From Penium margaritaceum (lineage: Eukaryota > Streptophyta > Zygnematophyceae > Desmidiales > Peniaceae): a DNA stretch of 31,945 bases. The notes beneath the pieces are model-generated. The model searched no databases, was not told where the DNA came from, and saw only the letters and a program-made list of their open reading frames with translations. Each line of letters begins with the position of its first letter. The stretch's first letter is position 1. The DNA is taken from assembly GCA_023375785.1 (NCBI GenBank), contig SZWC01006827.1, positions 97,121-129,065 on the forward strand, given 5' to 3'. Of this stretch, positions 20,814 to 30,705 are shown piece after piece. Both the position numbers and the translations under genes were made by a program.

Positions 20814-22525
20814 GCTCGGTTTGGCTATTGTGCGTAATGCCTTGACAAAGTTGGCATTACCCACTGACCAGGACCACAAAGTTTATCAAGTGACTTTAAC
20901 TTCTACGAAGCGTAAAACGAGTCAGCCAAGGTCAGAGTGTCCAATCACAGTGCACATATAATATGCATGACATTGAAGGTATAGACAAGGTAAAAAACCG
21001 GTGGCTTGGCACGGCTATTGTGCGCAATGCCTTGACAAAGTTGGCCCGTGCTACTAACCATGACCAACAAGTTTACCAAGTACCTTAAACGACAATGAAT
21101 CATAACAGGAGTCAGCCATGGTCACAGTGTCCAATCACAGAGCACATGTGGTAGGCATGATCTTGCAGGTGCAAAGAAGGTACAATACGGCAAGATCAGT
21201 GTGGCTATTGTGCGCAATGCCTTGACAAAGTTGGCATGTGCCACTGACCATGACCACAAAGTTTACCAAGTGACTTTAACTTCTACGAATCATAACACGA
21301 GTCAGCCACGGTCAGAGTGTCAAGTCACAGTGAAGATATACTGGGCATGACCTTGCAGGTATAAACAAGGTAGAATACTGGTGGCTCAATGTGGCTATTG
21401 TACGCAATGCTTTGACAAAGTTTGCATGTGCCACTGACTATGACCACAAATGGATCAAAGTGACTTTTACTTCTATTGCTCATAACACGAGTTAGCCACG
21501 GTCAGAGTTTCCAATCACAGTGCAGATGTACTAGGCATGATCTTGCAGGTATAAACAAGCTAGAATGCTGGTGGATGGGTGTTATTATTGTGCGCAATGC
21601 CTTGAAAAAGCTGGCATGTGCCACTGACTATGACCACAAATGGATCAAAGTGACTTTTACTTCTATTGCTCATAACACGAGTTAGCCACGGTCAGAGTTT
21701 CCAATCACAGTGCAGATGTACTAGGCATGATCTTGCAGGTACAAACAAGCTAGAATGCTGGTGGATGGGTGTTATTATTGTGCGCAATGCCTTGACAAAG
21801 TTGTCATGTGCCACTGACCATGACCACAAAGTCTACCAGTTATCGTAAACGGCTATGAATCATAAAACGAGTCAGCCACGGTCAGAGTGTCCAATCATCG
21901 TACACATACATTGGGCATGACCTTGCAGGTATAAACAAGGTATAATACTGGTGGCTCGGTGTGGCTATTGTGCGCAATGCCTTGAAAAAGCTGGCATGTG
22001 CCACTGACCATGACCACAAAGTTTACCAAGTGACTTTAACTTCTACGAATCATAACACAAGTCAGCCATGGTTAGAGTGCCCAATCACAGTGCACATCTT
22101 ATATGCATGATCTTTCCGGTGTAAACAAGATAAAACACCAGTGGCTTGGCAGGGCTATTGTGTGCAATGCCTTGACAAAGTTGGCTTGTGCCACTGACCA
22201 TGGCCACAATTCTTACAAGTACCTTAAAGGACTATGAATCATAACAAGAGTCGGCCACGGTCAGAGTGTCCAATCATAGTGCATATATATTGGGCATGAT
22301 CTTGCAGGTACAAGCAAGGTAGAATAATGGTGGCTCAGTGTGGCTGTTGTGTGCAATACCTTGACAAAGTTGGCATGTGCCACTGACCATGACCACAAAT
22401 GTATCCCAGTGATGTTGTTCTATTGATCATAACACGAGTCAGCCATGGTCAGAGTGTCCAATCACAGTGCAGATGTACTAGGCATGATCTTGCAGATTCA
22501 AGCAAGGTAGAATATTAGTGGCTCG
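20814..22525 (-). repeat. Satellite array, block 5 (orientation -)
   Basis: Nine reversed monomers between elements 3 and 4, beginning with TSD gctcg (20814-20818) and ending with TSD gctcg (22521-22525). Head boxes read A (20873), C (21064), A (21253), B (21443), B (21633), C (21823), A (22013), C (22203), B (22393). The boundary between the two composite units lies near 21271. Confidence 0.95.
21476..21855 (-). repeat. Tandem duplication of one B monomer in copy 2
   Basis: Two adjacent 190-bp monomers are nearly identical and share the rare strings gagttagccacgg, agagtttccaatc and ggtggatgggtgttattatt. Copy 1 has a single equivalent monomer (from about 16021). Confidence 0.85.
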
Positions 22526-23278
22526 TGTCGGATATTATATCGGAGATCGCCTCAAGGGGTGCAGCCACCGAGAATATAAAGAGTGACAGTGCAGGTTCAT
22601 CTCCGGAGTCGCAAAGTCTACACCCAAACGGTCCCACGACCGACAAGCAGTGCGAACCTCGCTAAGTCCAAGACCAACGGTCGCTTACCACAACGGCCTA
22701 GGCAAAACGCACCTGCGGAGATTGTGCCTGCACCCACCACTCCACTATGCGTACGGCTAGCAAAGCCAAATCGTGGTCTCGAGGCTCTTCCTAGTCTCGC
22801 ACTTGCCCGAGCCGCCATCTCTATGCCCGCTCGACGAAGCGCGCTAGGTTAAACCTTTCCTATTTGTATTGCATGTACTACAGTCTATAATCAATCCATT
22901 GGATTCTCCTTTAGGCTCGCCCTTTGGGCCGCCTACAGCCCCTCCTGCCTCCAATCTCAGCTTAGCGCCCGTGCTCCCGCACTACGCCCTCTCGCTTCTA
23001 CTAAACGTCATTCTTACGTCAGCAACGCCCGCACCTTCACGGAAGCTTCCGTCCTTCCCTCAAAGTGCTGCAACCACTCCCTTCCAGCAAAGATCTCAGT
23101 GCCCGCACCTTCGGTGCTGCACCCAGGCCTCTCCTCATCATCCTACATCGCTATGGAGTTTTGCTTCATCCTTCTATCATCGTTTCCGTTTTGCTTCTAC
23201 TTGTGCTGCTGCTCTCCATTGAAACGCTCGTCCCTGTGACCGCGTCCACTCTCCGGTAGTACCTGCAATCTTTTGACA
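22526..23278 (+). repeat. Element 4 5' LTR
   Basis: Begins tgtcggatattatatcgg and ends aatcttttgaca. It carries the 5'-type variants gtctacaccc (22617), gcctacagcccctcc (22931) and cttctactaaacg (22995), as in the 5' LTR of element 3. Confidence 0.95.
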
Positions 23279-23290
23279 TGGTATCAGAGC
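23279..23290 (+). other. Primer-binding site of element 4
   Basis: TGGTATCAGAGC directly follows the 5' LTR. It is followed by tcaagtaacacccctggctc, close to the same stretch of element 3. Confidence 0.93.
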
Positions 23291-23725
23291 TCAAGTAACA
23301 CCCCTGGCTCCATCGTGCTCGTCGCCATCGACCGCACCCACTCCTGTTGAACTTCTCCGCCTCGAAAAACTGTGGTCGCCAGAAGAACTGCGGTGGCAGC
23401 GCTTCTTCTGACTAAGGTGTTGTGGCAGCACCTCTCCACTTCCTCTTGGTAAAATTGTGCGCACGAGGTTTTGCCCCTGCGCCCACTCCATCAGAAAGTA
23501 ATTTGCGCTCTTCCATCACCTTCTGCAGGCCGCGCACGTGGTTCTCTCCCTGCGCCCATTCCATCTTCCTCCGCAACAGTATTTCACGCCGCCGCTCTTC
23601 TTTACCAATATTTCAGTTTGTTGCTCCTCCTCATCAGCAGCCATCTTCTGATCGTATCGCCTCCTCTCACCGCTGTCCTGAGCCGCCGCCCCTCACTTCA
23701 TCACTGCCTCCTCGTTAACTGCATC
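23291..23725 (+). other. Element 4 leader
   Basis: Counterpart of the element 3 leader, 435 bp, with the segments cacgaggttttgcccctgcg (from 23462) and cgcacgtggttctctccctg (from 23534). I see no gene in it. Confidence 0.65.
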
Positions 23726-24805
23726 ATGGCCTCTGCCCTCACTCTCTCTGGTCTCCCCAAGCTCACCGTGAAGTCTGATGGAACCAGTGACTACAAACTG
23801 TGGAGCTACTTGGTGTCTCTATTCTTCGGGACACAGAAGGTGGAGGGAGTCACCCTCAGTCACATTCTCACCAACACTAACAGCGGAGTAGAACCACCTA
23901 TCACCACCGCCTCCGCCACATCTGCCTCAACTGCTGCTGCATCAGGAAATGACCCTTCCGGAGGGTCGGTGTCGAATCCTGGTCAAGGTTCCTCCTCGTC
24001 TTCCACTCACGCTGGAGCTGCCTCTGCATCCACCATCTCTCATGCCTCTTGGGAAGTCGCCAACAGCACCGCCTTCATGACTATCATGACCACCTCCTCT
24101 CCTTAACTGCATGAAGACATCCGCACTCTTGGCAGCAAGACTCACAAAGTATGGAAAGCCCTTGAAGATCGCTTCAGCAACAACACCTCCACTGCCTGCG
24201 GAATGAAGATCATGTCACTCTTCTTCGTGCCCTTCGTCGCCCATACCAACATGGGCAGCTACATTGCCGCCGTCAGCACCATCGCCCGCGTCCTCAAGGC
24301 AATGAAAATTGACATTCCTCCTGCTGTTGTCTGCATCGGCATCATCTCCGGCCTTCGTGGTCAGTATGATATCATCCGCCAAATCCTGCTACAGCTGCAT
24401 CACATGACCTCACAGACATGGACTGCCTGTCTTCCCAGAGTTGTCACAGCCCATAACTTGCGCAAAACCAAGTATGGCCCAAGTCCAAGAACTGTATGGA
24501 CACATGATCGAAGTCAGTCGGCCTCCTACTACAAGCCCACACTGCCCCACTGCAACTTAACTAAACTTTCCTCCGCACCTCTGACGAACCGCCCCCTCAC
24601 CCTCACAGAAGACCTCTCAACCACTGCGCTCACTGACAAAACTCAACAACTGCTGCATCGCCCAGGTTTTTTCTCTTCTCTCTACAACCTGGTGCTAAGA
24701 CGTCCACCGCCTCTAAAACTCCCCAAGCTCTCTCTGTGCTGCACTCCCACAGAAGCAAGACACGCAGGCCTGACATTCAAGGCTTGCACCCCTCTCCCAA
24801 TGTGA
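23726..24805 (+). pseudogene. Truncated gag/integrase-like frame of element 4
   Basis: Starts at ATG 23726, equivalent to 18080 of element 3, and stays in one frame to TGA 24803-24805. Two changes break it. A G-to-T change turns the GAA codon for residue 127 into TAA (24104-24106, ccttaactg against cctgaactg). An 894-bp deletion (298 codons, near 24398) removes about residues 225-522, that is the end of the UBN2-like part, the Cys/His cluster and most of the integrase-like domain. The join ctgcatcacatgacc has 2-3 bases of possible shared sequence. The frame after the deletion is still open and keeps the C-terminal tail up to the polypurine tract. Confidence 0.85.
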
Positions 24806-24811
24806 GGGGGG
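24804..24811 (+). other. Polypurine tract of element 4
   Basis: gagggggg directly before the 3' LTR, overlapping the stop codon of the frame exactly as in element 3. Confidence 0.83.
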
Positions 24812-25564
24812 TGTCAGATATTACCTCGAAGAGCGCCTCAAGGGGTGCAGCCACCGAGAAAATAAAGAGTGACAGTGCAGGTTCATCTCTAGAGTCACAA
24901 AGTCAACACCCAAACGATCCCACGACCAACAAGCTGTGCGAACCTCGCCAAGTCCAAGACCAACGGCCGCTTACCACAACGGCCCAGGCGAAACGCACTT
25001 GCGAAGATCGTGCCTGCACCAACCACTCCACTATGCGTACGGCTAGCAAAGCCGAATCATGGTCTTGAGGCGCTCCCTAGTCTCGTAGTTGCCCGAGCCG
25101 CCATCTCTATGCCCGCTCGACGAAGCGCGCTATGTTAGACCTTTTCTATTTGTATTGCATGTACTAGAGTCTATAATCAATCCATTGGATTCTCCTTCAG
25201 GCTCGCCCTTTGGGCCGCCTCCAGTCCCTCCTGCCTCCAATCTCAGTTCAGCACCCGTGCTCCCGCACTGCACCCTCTCGCTTCTGCTAAACATCATTCT
25301 TACGTCAGCAACACCCGCACCTTCACAGAAGCTTCCGTCCTTCCCTCAAAGTGCTGCGTCCACTCCCTTACAACAAAGATCTCAGTGCGCGCACCTTTGG
25401 TGCTGCACCCGGACCTCTCCTCATCATCCTGCACCGCTATTCGGTTCCGCTTCATCCTCCTATCATCGTCTCCGCTTTGCTTCTGCTTGTGCTGCTGCCC
25501 TCCATTGAAACGCTCGTCCCTGTGACCGCGTCCACTCTCCGGCAGCACCTGCAATCTTCTGACA
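24812..25564 (+). repeat. Element 4 3' LTR
   Basis: Begins tgtcagatattacctcgaag and ends cttctgaca. It has the 3'-type variants gtcaacaccc (24902), cctccagtccctcc (25218), cttctgctaaac (25281) and gctgccctccattgaaac (25493). Confidence 0.95.
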
Positions 25565-28500
25565 GCTCGGTTTGGCTATTGTGCGTAATGCCTTGACAAA
25601 GTTGGCATGTTCCACTGACCATGGCCACAATGTTTATCAAGTGACTTTAACTTGTACGAATCGTAAAACAAGTCAGCCAAGGTCAGAGTGTCCAATCACA
25701 GTGCACATCTTATATGTATGATATTGCAGGTATAAACAAGGTAAAAAACCGGTGGCTTGGCACGGCTATTGTGCGCAATGCCTTGACAAAGTTGGCATGT
25801 GCCACTAACCATGACCAACAAGTTAACCAAGTACCTTAAATGGCTACAAATCATAACACAAGTCAGCCATGGTCACAGTGTCCAATCACAGAGCACATGT
25901 GCTAGGCATGATCTTGCAGGTGCAAAGAAGGTACAATACTGGAAGATCGGTGTGGCTATTGTGCGCAATGCCTTGACAAAGTTGGCATGTGCCACTGACC
26001 ATGACCACAAAGTTTACCAAGTACCTTAAATGGCTATGAATCATAACACGAGTCAGCCACGGTCAGAGTGTCCAATCACAGTGCAGATGTACTAGGCATG
26101 ACCTTGCAGGTATAAACAAGGTAGAATACTGGTGGCTCGGTGTGGCTATTGTGCGCAATGCCTTGAAAAAGTTGGCATGTGCCACTGACCATGACCACAA
26201 ATGCATCCAAGTGAATTTTACTCCTATTGATCATAACACGAGTCAGCCACAGTCAGAGTGTCCAATTACAGTGTAGATGTACTAGGCATGATCTTACAGG
26301 TATAAACAAGGTAGAATACTGGTGGCTCGGTGTGGCTGTTGTGCGCAATGCCTCGACAAAGCTGGCATGTGGCACTGACCATGACCACAAAGTTTACCAA
26401 GTGACTTCAACTTCTACGAATCGTAACACGAGTCAGCCACGGTCAGAGTGCCCAGTCACAGTGCACATCTAATATGCATGACCTTGCAGGTAAAAACAAT
26501 GTAAAAACCGGTGGATTGACACGGCTATTGTGCGCAATGCGTTGACAAAGTTGGCATGTGCCACTGACCATGACCACAAAGTTTACCAAGTACCTTAAAT
26601 GGCTATGAATCATAACACGAGTCAGCCACGGTCAGAGTGTCCAATCACAGTGCAGATATAGTGGGCATGACGTTACAGGTATAAACAAGGTAGAATACTG
26701 GTGGCTCGGTGTGACTATTGTGCGCAATGCCTTGACAAAGTTGGCATGTGCCACTGACCATGACCACAAAGTTTACATAGTACCTTTTATAGGCTATGAA
26801 TCATAACACAAGTCAGCCACAGTCAGAGTGTCCAATCGCAGTGCAGATATATTGGGCATGACCTTGCAGGTATAAACAAGGTAGAATATTGGTTGCTCGG
26901 TGTGGCTATTGTGCACAATTCCTTGACAAAGTTGGCATGTGCCACTGACAATGACCACACATGTATGCAAGTGACTTTTACTTCCATTGGTCATAACACG
27001 AGTCAACCACGGTTAGAGTGTCCAATCACAGTGCAGATGTACTAGGCATGACCTTGCAGGTATAAACAAGGTAAAAACCCCGGTGGCTTGGCATGGCTAT
27101 TGTGCGCAATGCCTTGACAAAGTTGGCATGTGCCACTGACCATGACCACAAAGTTTACCAAGTACCTTGAACGGTTATGAATAACAACACGAGTGAGCCA
27201 CGATGAGAGTGTCCAGTCACAGCGCAGATGTACTAGGCACGATCTTGCAGATGCAAACAATGTAGAATACTGATGGCTCGGTGTGACTATTGTGCGCAAC
27301 GCCTTGAAAACGTTGGCATGTGCCACTGACCATGACCACAAATGTATCCAAGTGACTTTTACTTCTATTGATCATAACACAAGTCAGCCACGGTCAGAGT
27401 GTCCAATAACAGTGCAGATTTACTATACATGACCTTGAAGGTTATAACAAGGTACAATACTGGTGGCTCAATGTGGCTATTGTGCGCAATACCTTGACAA
27501 AGGTTGGTATGTGCCACTGACCATGACCACAAAGTTTACCAAGTACCTTAAACGGCTATGAATCTTAACACGAGTCAGCCACGGTCAGAGTGTCCGATCA
27601 CATTGCAGATATACTGGGCATGACCTTACAGGTATAAACACGGTAGAACACTGGTGGCTCGGTGTGGCTATTGTGCGCAATGCCTTGACAAACTTGGCAT
27701 GTGCCACTGACCATCATCACAAATATATTTAAGTGACTTTTACTTCTATTGCTCATAACACGAGTCAGCTATGGTCAGATTGTCCAATCACAGTGCACAT
27801 CTAACATGCATGACCTTGCAGGAATAAACAAGATAAAGAACTGGTGGTTTGGCACGGCTATTGTGCGCAATACCTTGACAAAGTTGGCATGTGCCACTGA
27901 CCATGACCACAAAGTTTACCAAGTACCTTAAACGGCTATGAATCATGACACGAGTCAGAAACGGTCAGAGTGTCCAATCACAGTGCAGATGTACTAGGCA
28001 TGACCTTATAGATATAAGCAAGGTATAACACTGGTGGCTCGGTGTGGCTATTGTGCGCAATGCCTTGACAAAAATGGCATTTGCCTCTGACCATGACCAC
28101 AAAGTTTACCAAGTACCTTAAAGGCTATGAATCATAACACAAGTCAGCCACGGTCAGAGTGTCCAATCATCGTACAGATATACTGGGCATAACCTTGCAG
28201 GTATAAACAAGGTAGAATACTGGTTGCTCGGTGTGGCTACTGTGCGCAATGCCTTGACAAAGTTGGCATGTGCCACTGACCATGACCACAAATGTATCCA
28301 AGTGACTTTTACTCCTATTGATCATAACACGAGTCAGACACGGTCAGAGTGTCCAATCATAGTGCAAATGTACTAGGCATGATCTTGGAAGTGCAAACAA
28401 GGTAGAATAATGGTGGCTCAGTGCGGCTATTCTGCACAATGCCTTGACAAAGTTGGCATGTGCCACTGACCATGACCACAAAGTTTACCAGGTGACTTTA

Positions 28501-30694
28501 ACTTGTACGAATCATAACACGAGTCAGCCACGGCCAAAGTGACCAATCACAATGCAGATGTACTAGGCATGGTCTTGCAGGTATAAACAAAGTAAAAAAC
28601 CGGTGGCTTGGCACGGCTATTGTGCGCAATGCCTTGACAAAGTTGCCACGTGCCACTGACCATGACCACAAAGTTTACCAAGTACCTTAAACGGCTTTGA
28701 ATCATAACACGATTCAGCCAATGTTAGTGTCCAATCACAGTGCCGATATACTGGGCATGATGTTGTATGTTCAAACAAGGTAGAATACTGGTGGATGGCG
28801 TGGCTATTGTGCGCAATGCTTTGAAAAAGTTGGCGTGTGCCACTGACCATGACAACAAATGCAACCAAGTGAGTTTTACTTCTATTGTTTATGACACGAG
28901 TCATCCGTGGTCAGAGTGTCCAATCACAGTGCAGATAGACTAGGCATGATCTTGCAGGTCCAAACAAGGTACATTACTGGTGGCTTGGCACGGCTATTGT
29001 GCGCAATACCTTATCAAAGTTGGCATGTGCCAATGACCATGGCAACAAATGTATCCAACTGACTCTTACTTCTATTCATCATAACACGAGTCAGCCACGG
29101 TCAGAGTGACCAATCACAGTACAGATGTAATGGACATGATCTTGCAGGTACAAACAAGGTTGAATACTGGTGGTTTGGTGTGGCTATTGTGCGCATTGCC
29201 TTGACAAAGTTGGCATGTGCCACTGACCATGATCACAACTTTTTCCAAGTGACTTTACCTTCTACGAATCGGAACACGAGTCAGCCACAGTCAGAGTGCC
29301 CACTCACAACGCACATCTAATATGCATGACCTTGTCAGTATAAACAAGGTAAAAAACTGGTGGCTTGGCACGGCTACTGTGCGCAATGCCTTGACAAAGT
29401 TGGCATGTTTCACTGACCATGACCAGAATGTTTACCAAGTACCTCAACGGCTATGAATCATAACACGAGTCAGCCACGGTCAGAGTGTCCAATCACAGTA
29501 CAGATGTACTAGGCATGACCTTGGAGGTTCAAACAAGGTAGAATACTGGTGGCTAGGTGTGGATATTGTGCGCAATGACTTGACAAAGGTGGCATGTGCC
29601 ACTGACCATGACCACAAGGTTTACCAAGTGACTTTAACGTCTACAAATCGTAACACGAGTCAGCCACAGTCAGAGTGCCCAGTCACAGTTCAGATGTACT
29701 AGGCATGACCTTGCAGGTATAAACACAGTTAAAAACCAGTGGCTTGGCATGACTTTTGTGCGCAAAGCCTTGACAAAGTTGGCATGTACCACTGACAATG
29801 ACCAGAAAGTTTACCGAGTACCTTAAAGAGCTACGAATCATAACATGAGTCAGCCACGGTCAGATTGTCTAATAACAGTGCAGAGATACTGGGCATGACC
29901 TTGCAAGTATAAACAAGGTAGAATACAGGTGGCTCGGTGTGGCTATCGTGCGCAATGCCTTGACCATGTTGGCATGTGCCACTGACCATGACCACAAATG
30001 TATCCAAGTGACTTTTACTTCTATTGATCATAACACGAGTCAGCCACGATCAGAGTGTCCGATCACAGTGCAGATGTATTATGCATGATCCTGCAGGTGC
30101 AAACAAGGTAGAATACTGGTGGCTCGGTGTGGGTGTTGTGCGCAGTGCCGTGACAATGTTGGCATGTGCCACTGACCATGACCACAAAGTTTGCCAAGTA
30201 CCTTAAACGGCTATGAATCATAACACGAGTCAGCCACGGTCAGAGTGTCCATCCACAGTGCAGATATACTGGGCATGACCTTGCAGGTATGAAAAAGATA
30301 GAATACTGGTGGCTTGTTGCGGCTTTTGTGCGCAATGCCTTGACAAAGTTGGCATGTGCCACTGACCATGACCACAAATGTATCCAAGTGACTTTTACTT
30401 CTATTGATCATACCACGAGTTAGCCACGGTCAGCTGTACTAGGCATGATCACAGTGCAGATGTACCAGGCATGATCTTGCAGGTGCAAACAAGGTAGAAT
30501 ACTGGTGGCTCGGTGTGGGTATTGTGCGCAATGCCTTGACAAAGTTGGCATGTGCCACTGACCATGACCACAAAATTTACCAAGTACCTTAAACGGCTAT
30601 GAATCATAACACGGGTCAGCAACAGTCCGAGTATCCAATCACGGTGCACATACACTAGGCATGACCTTGCAGGTATAAACATGATAGAATGCTG
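25565..30694 (-). repeat. Satellite array, block 6 (orientation -)
   Basis: About 27 reversed monomers with conserved tgccactgaccatgaccac every 190 bp or so. Head boxes alternate C, B and A without a clear long period (for example C B C B C B C C B A C B B A C A C B C B C). A small irregularity at 30431-30470 repeats tgtactaggcatgatc as tgtaccaggcatgatc around cacagtgcaga. I see no gene or mobile element in this stretch. Confidence 0.96.
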
Positions 30695-30705
30695 GCCGTG
30701 GCTGA
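30685..30705. other. Second orientation switch of the satellite
   Basis: Reverse-orientation satellite (gatagaatgctgg) is joined at about 30695 to forward-orientation satellite (ccgtggctgactcgtg). The two sides come from different phases of the monomer, so no fold-back palindrome forms here, unlike the junction at 12314. A shared gg or ctgg is the only possible microhomology. Confidence 0.82.

Larger units (their letters stand above)
15821..21270. repeat. Tandem composite unit, copy 1: eight monomers plus element 3
   Basis: Order of monomer types: A B C A C B [element 3] A C. The satellite part is about 1517 bp, that is eight monomers. Copy 2 follows directly. Shared private variants include ccaattaccgcaaacgg/ccagttatcgtaaacgg, ataaaacaccagtggcttgg (16482 and 22127), ccacaattcttacaagtacc (16560 and 22205), gctcggtttggctattgtgcg (20814 and 25565) and gcaaagaaggtacaatac (21172 and 25922). 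Boundaries are good to a few tens of bases. Confidence 0.85.
22526..25564 (+). mobile_element. Element 4: duplicated, internally deleted copy of element 3
   Basis: A 3039-bp element with two 753-bp LTRs, primer site, polypurine tract, and TSD gctcg at 22521-22525 and 25565-25569. The interior is 1533 bp against 2427 bp in element 3; the difference is one 894-bp in-frame deletion. The identical TSD, identical position in the monomer and matching flanks show that it arose by duplication of the element 3 locus, not by a second insertion. Confidence 0.94.
21271..26021. repeat. Tandem composite unit, copy 2: nine monomers plus element 4
   Basis: Order A B B C A C B [element 4] A C, identical to copy 1 except for the doubled B. 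The offset to copy 1 is 5455 bp before the doubled monomer, about 5645 bp after it, and about 4751 bp after the element because of the 894-bp deletion. Similarity to copy 1 ends at about 26021, where copy 2 goes on with accttaaatggc and copy 1 with gactttaacttc. Confidence 0.84.

Noticed and set aside
22526..25564. Element 4 as an independent insertion with target preference for gctcg
   Set aside because: Flanks and LTR variants match element 3 position by position, so duplication explains the shared target site.
16881..25564. Autonomous copia element
   Set aside because: No YxDD reverse transcriptase motif, RNase H or Asp protease motif is visible in any long frame, and the interior is far shorter than a full gag-pol.
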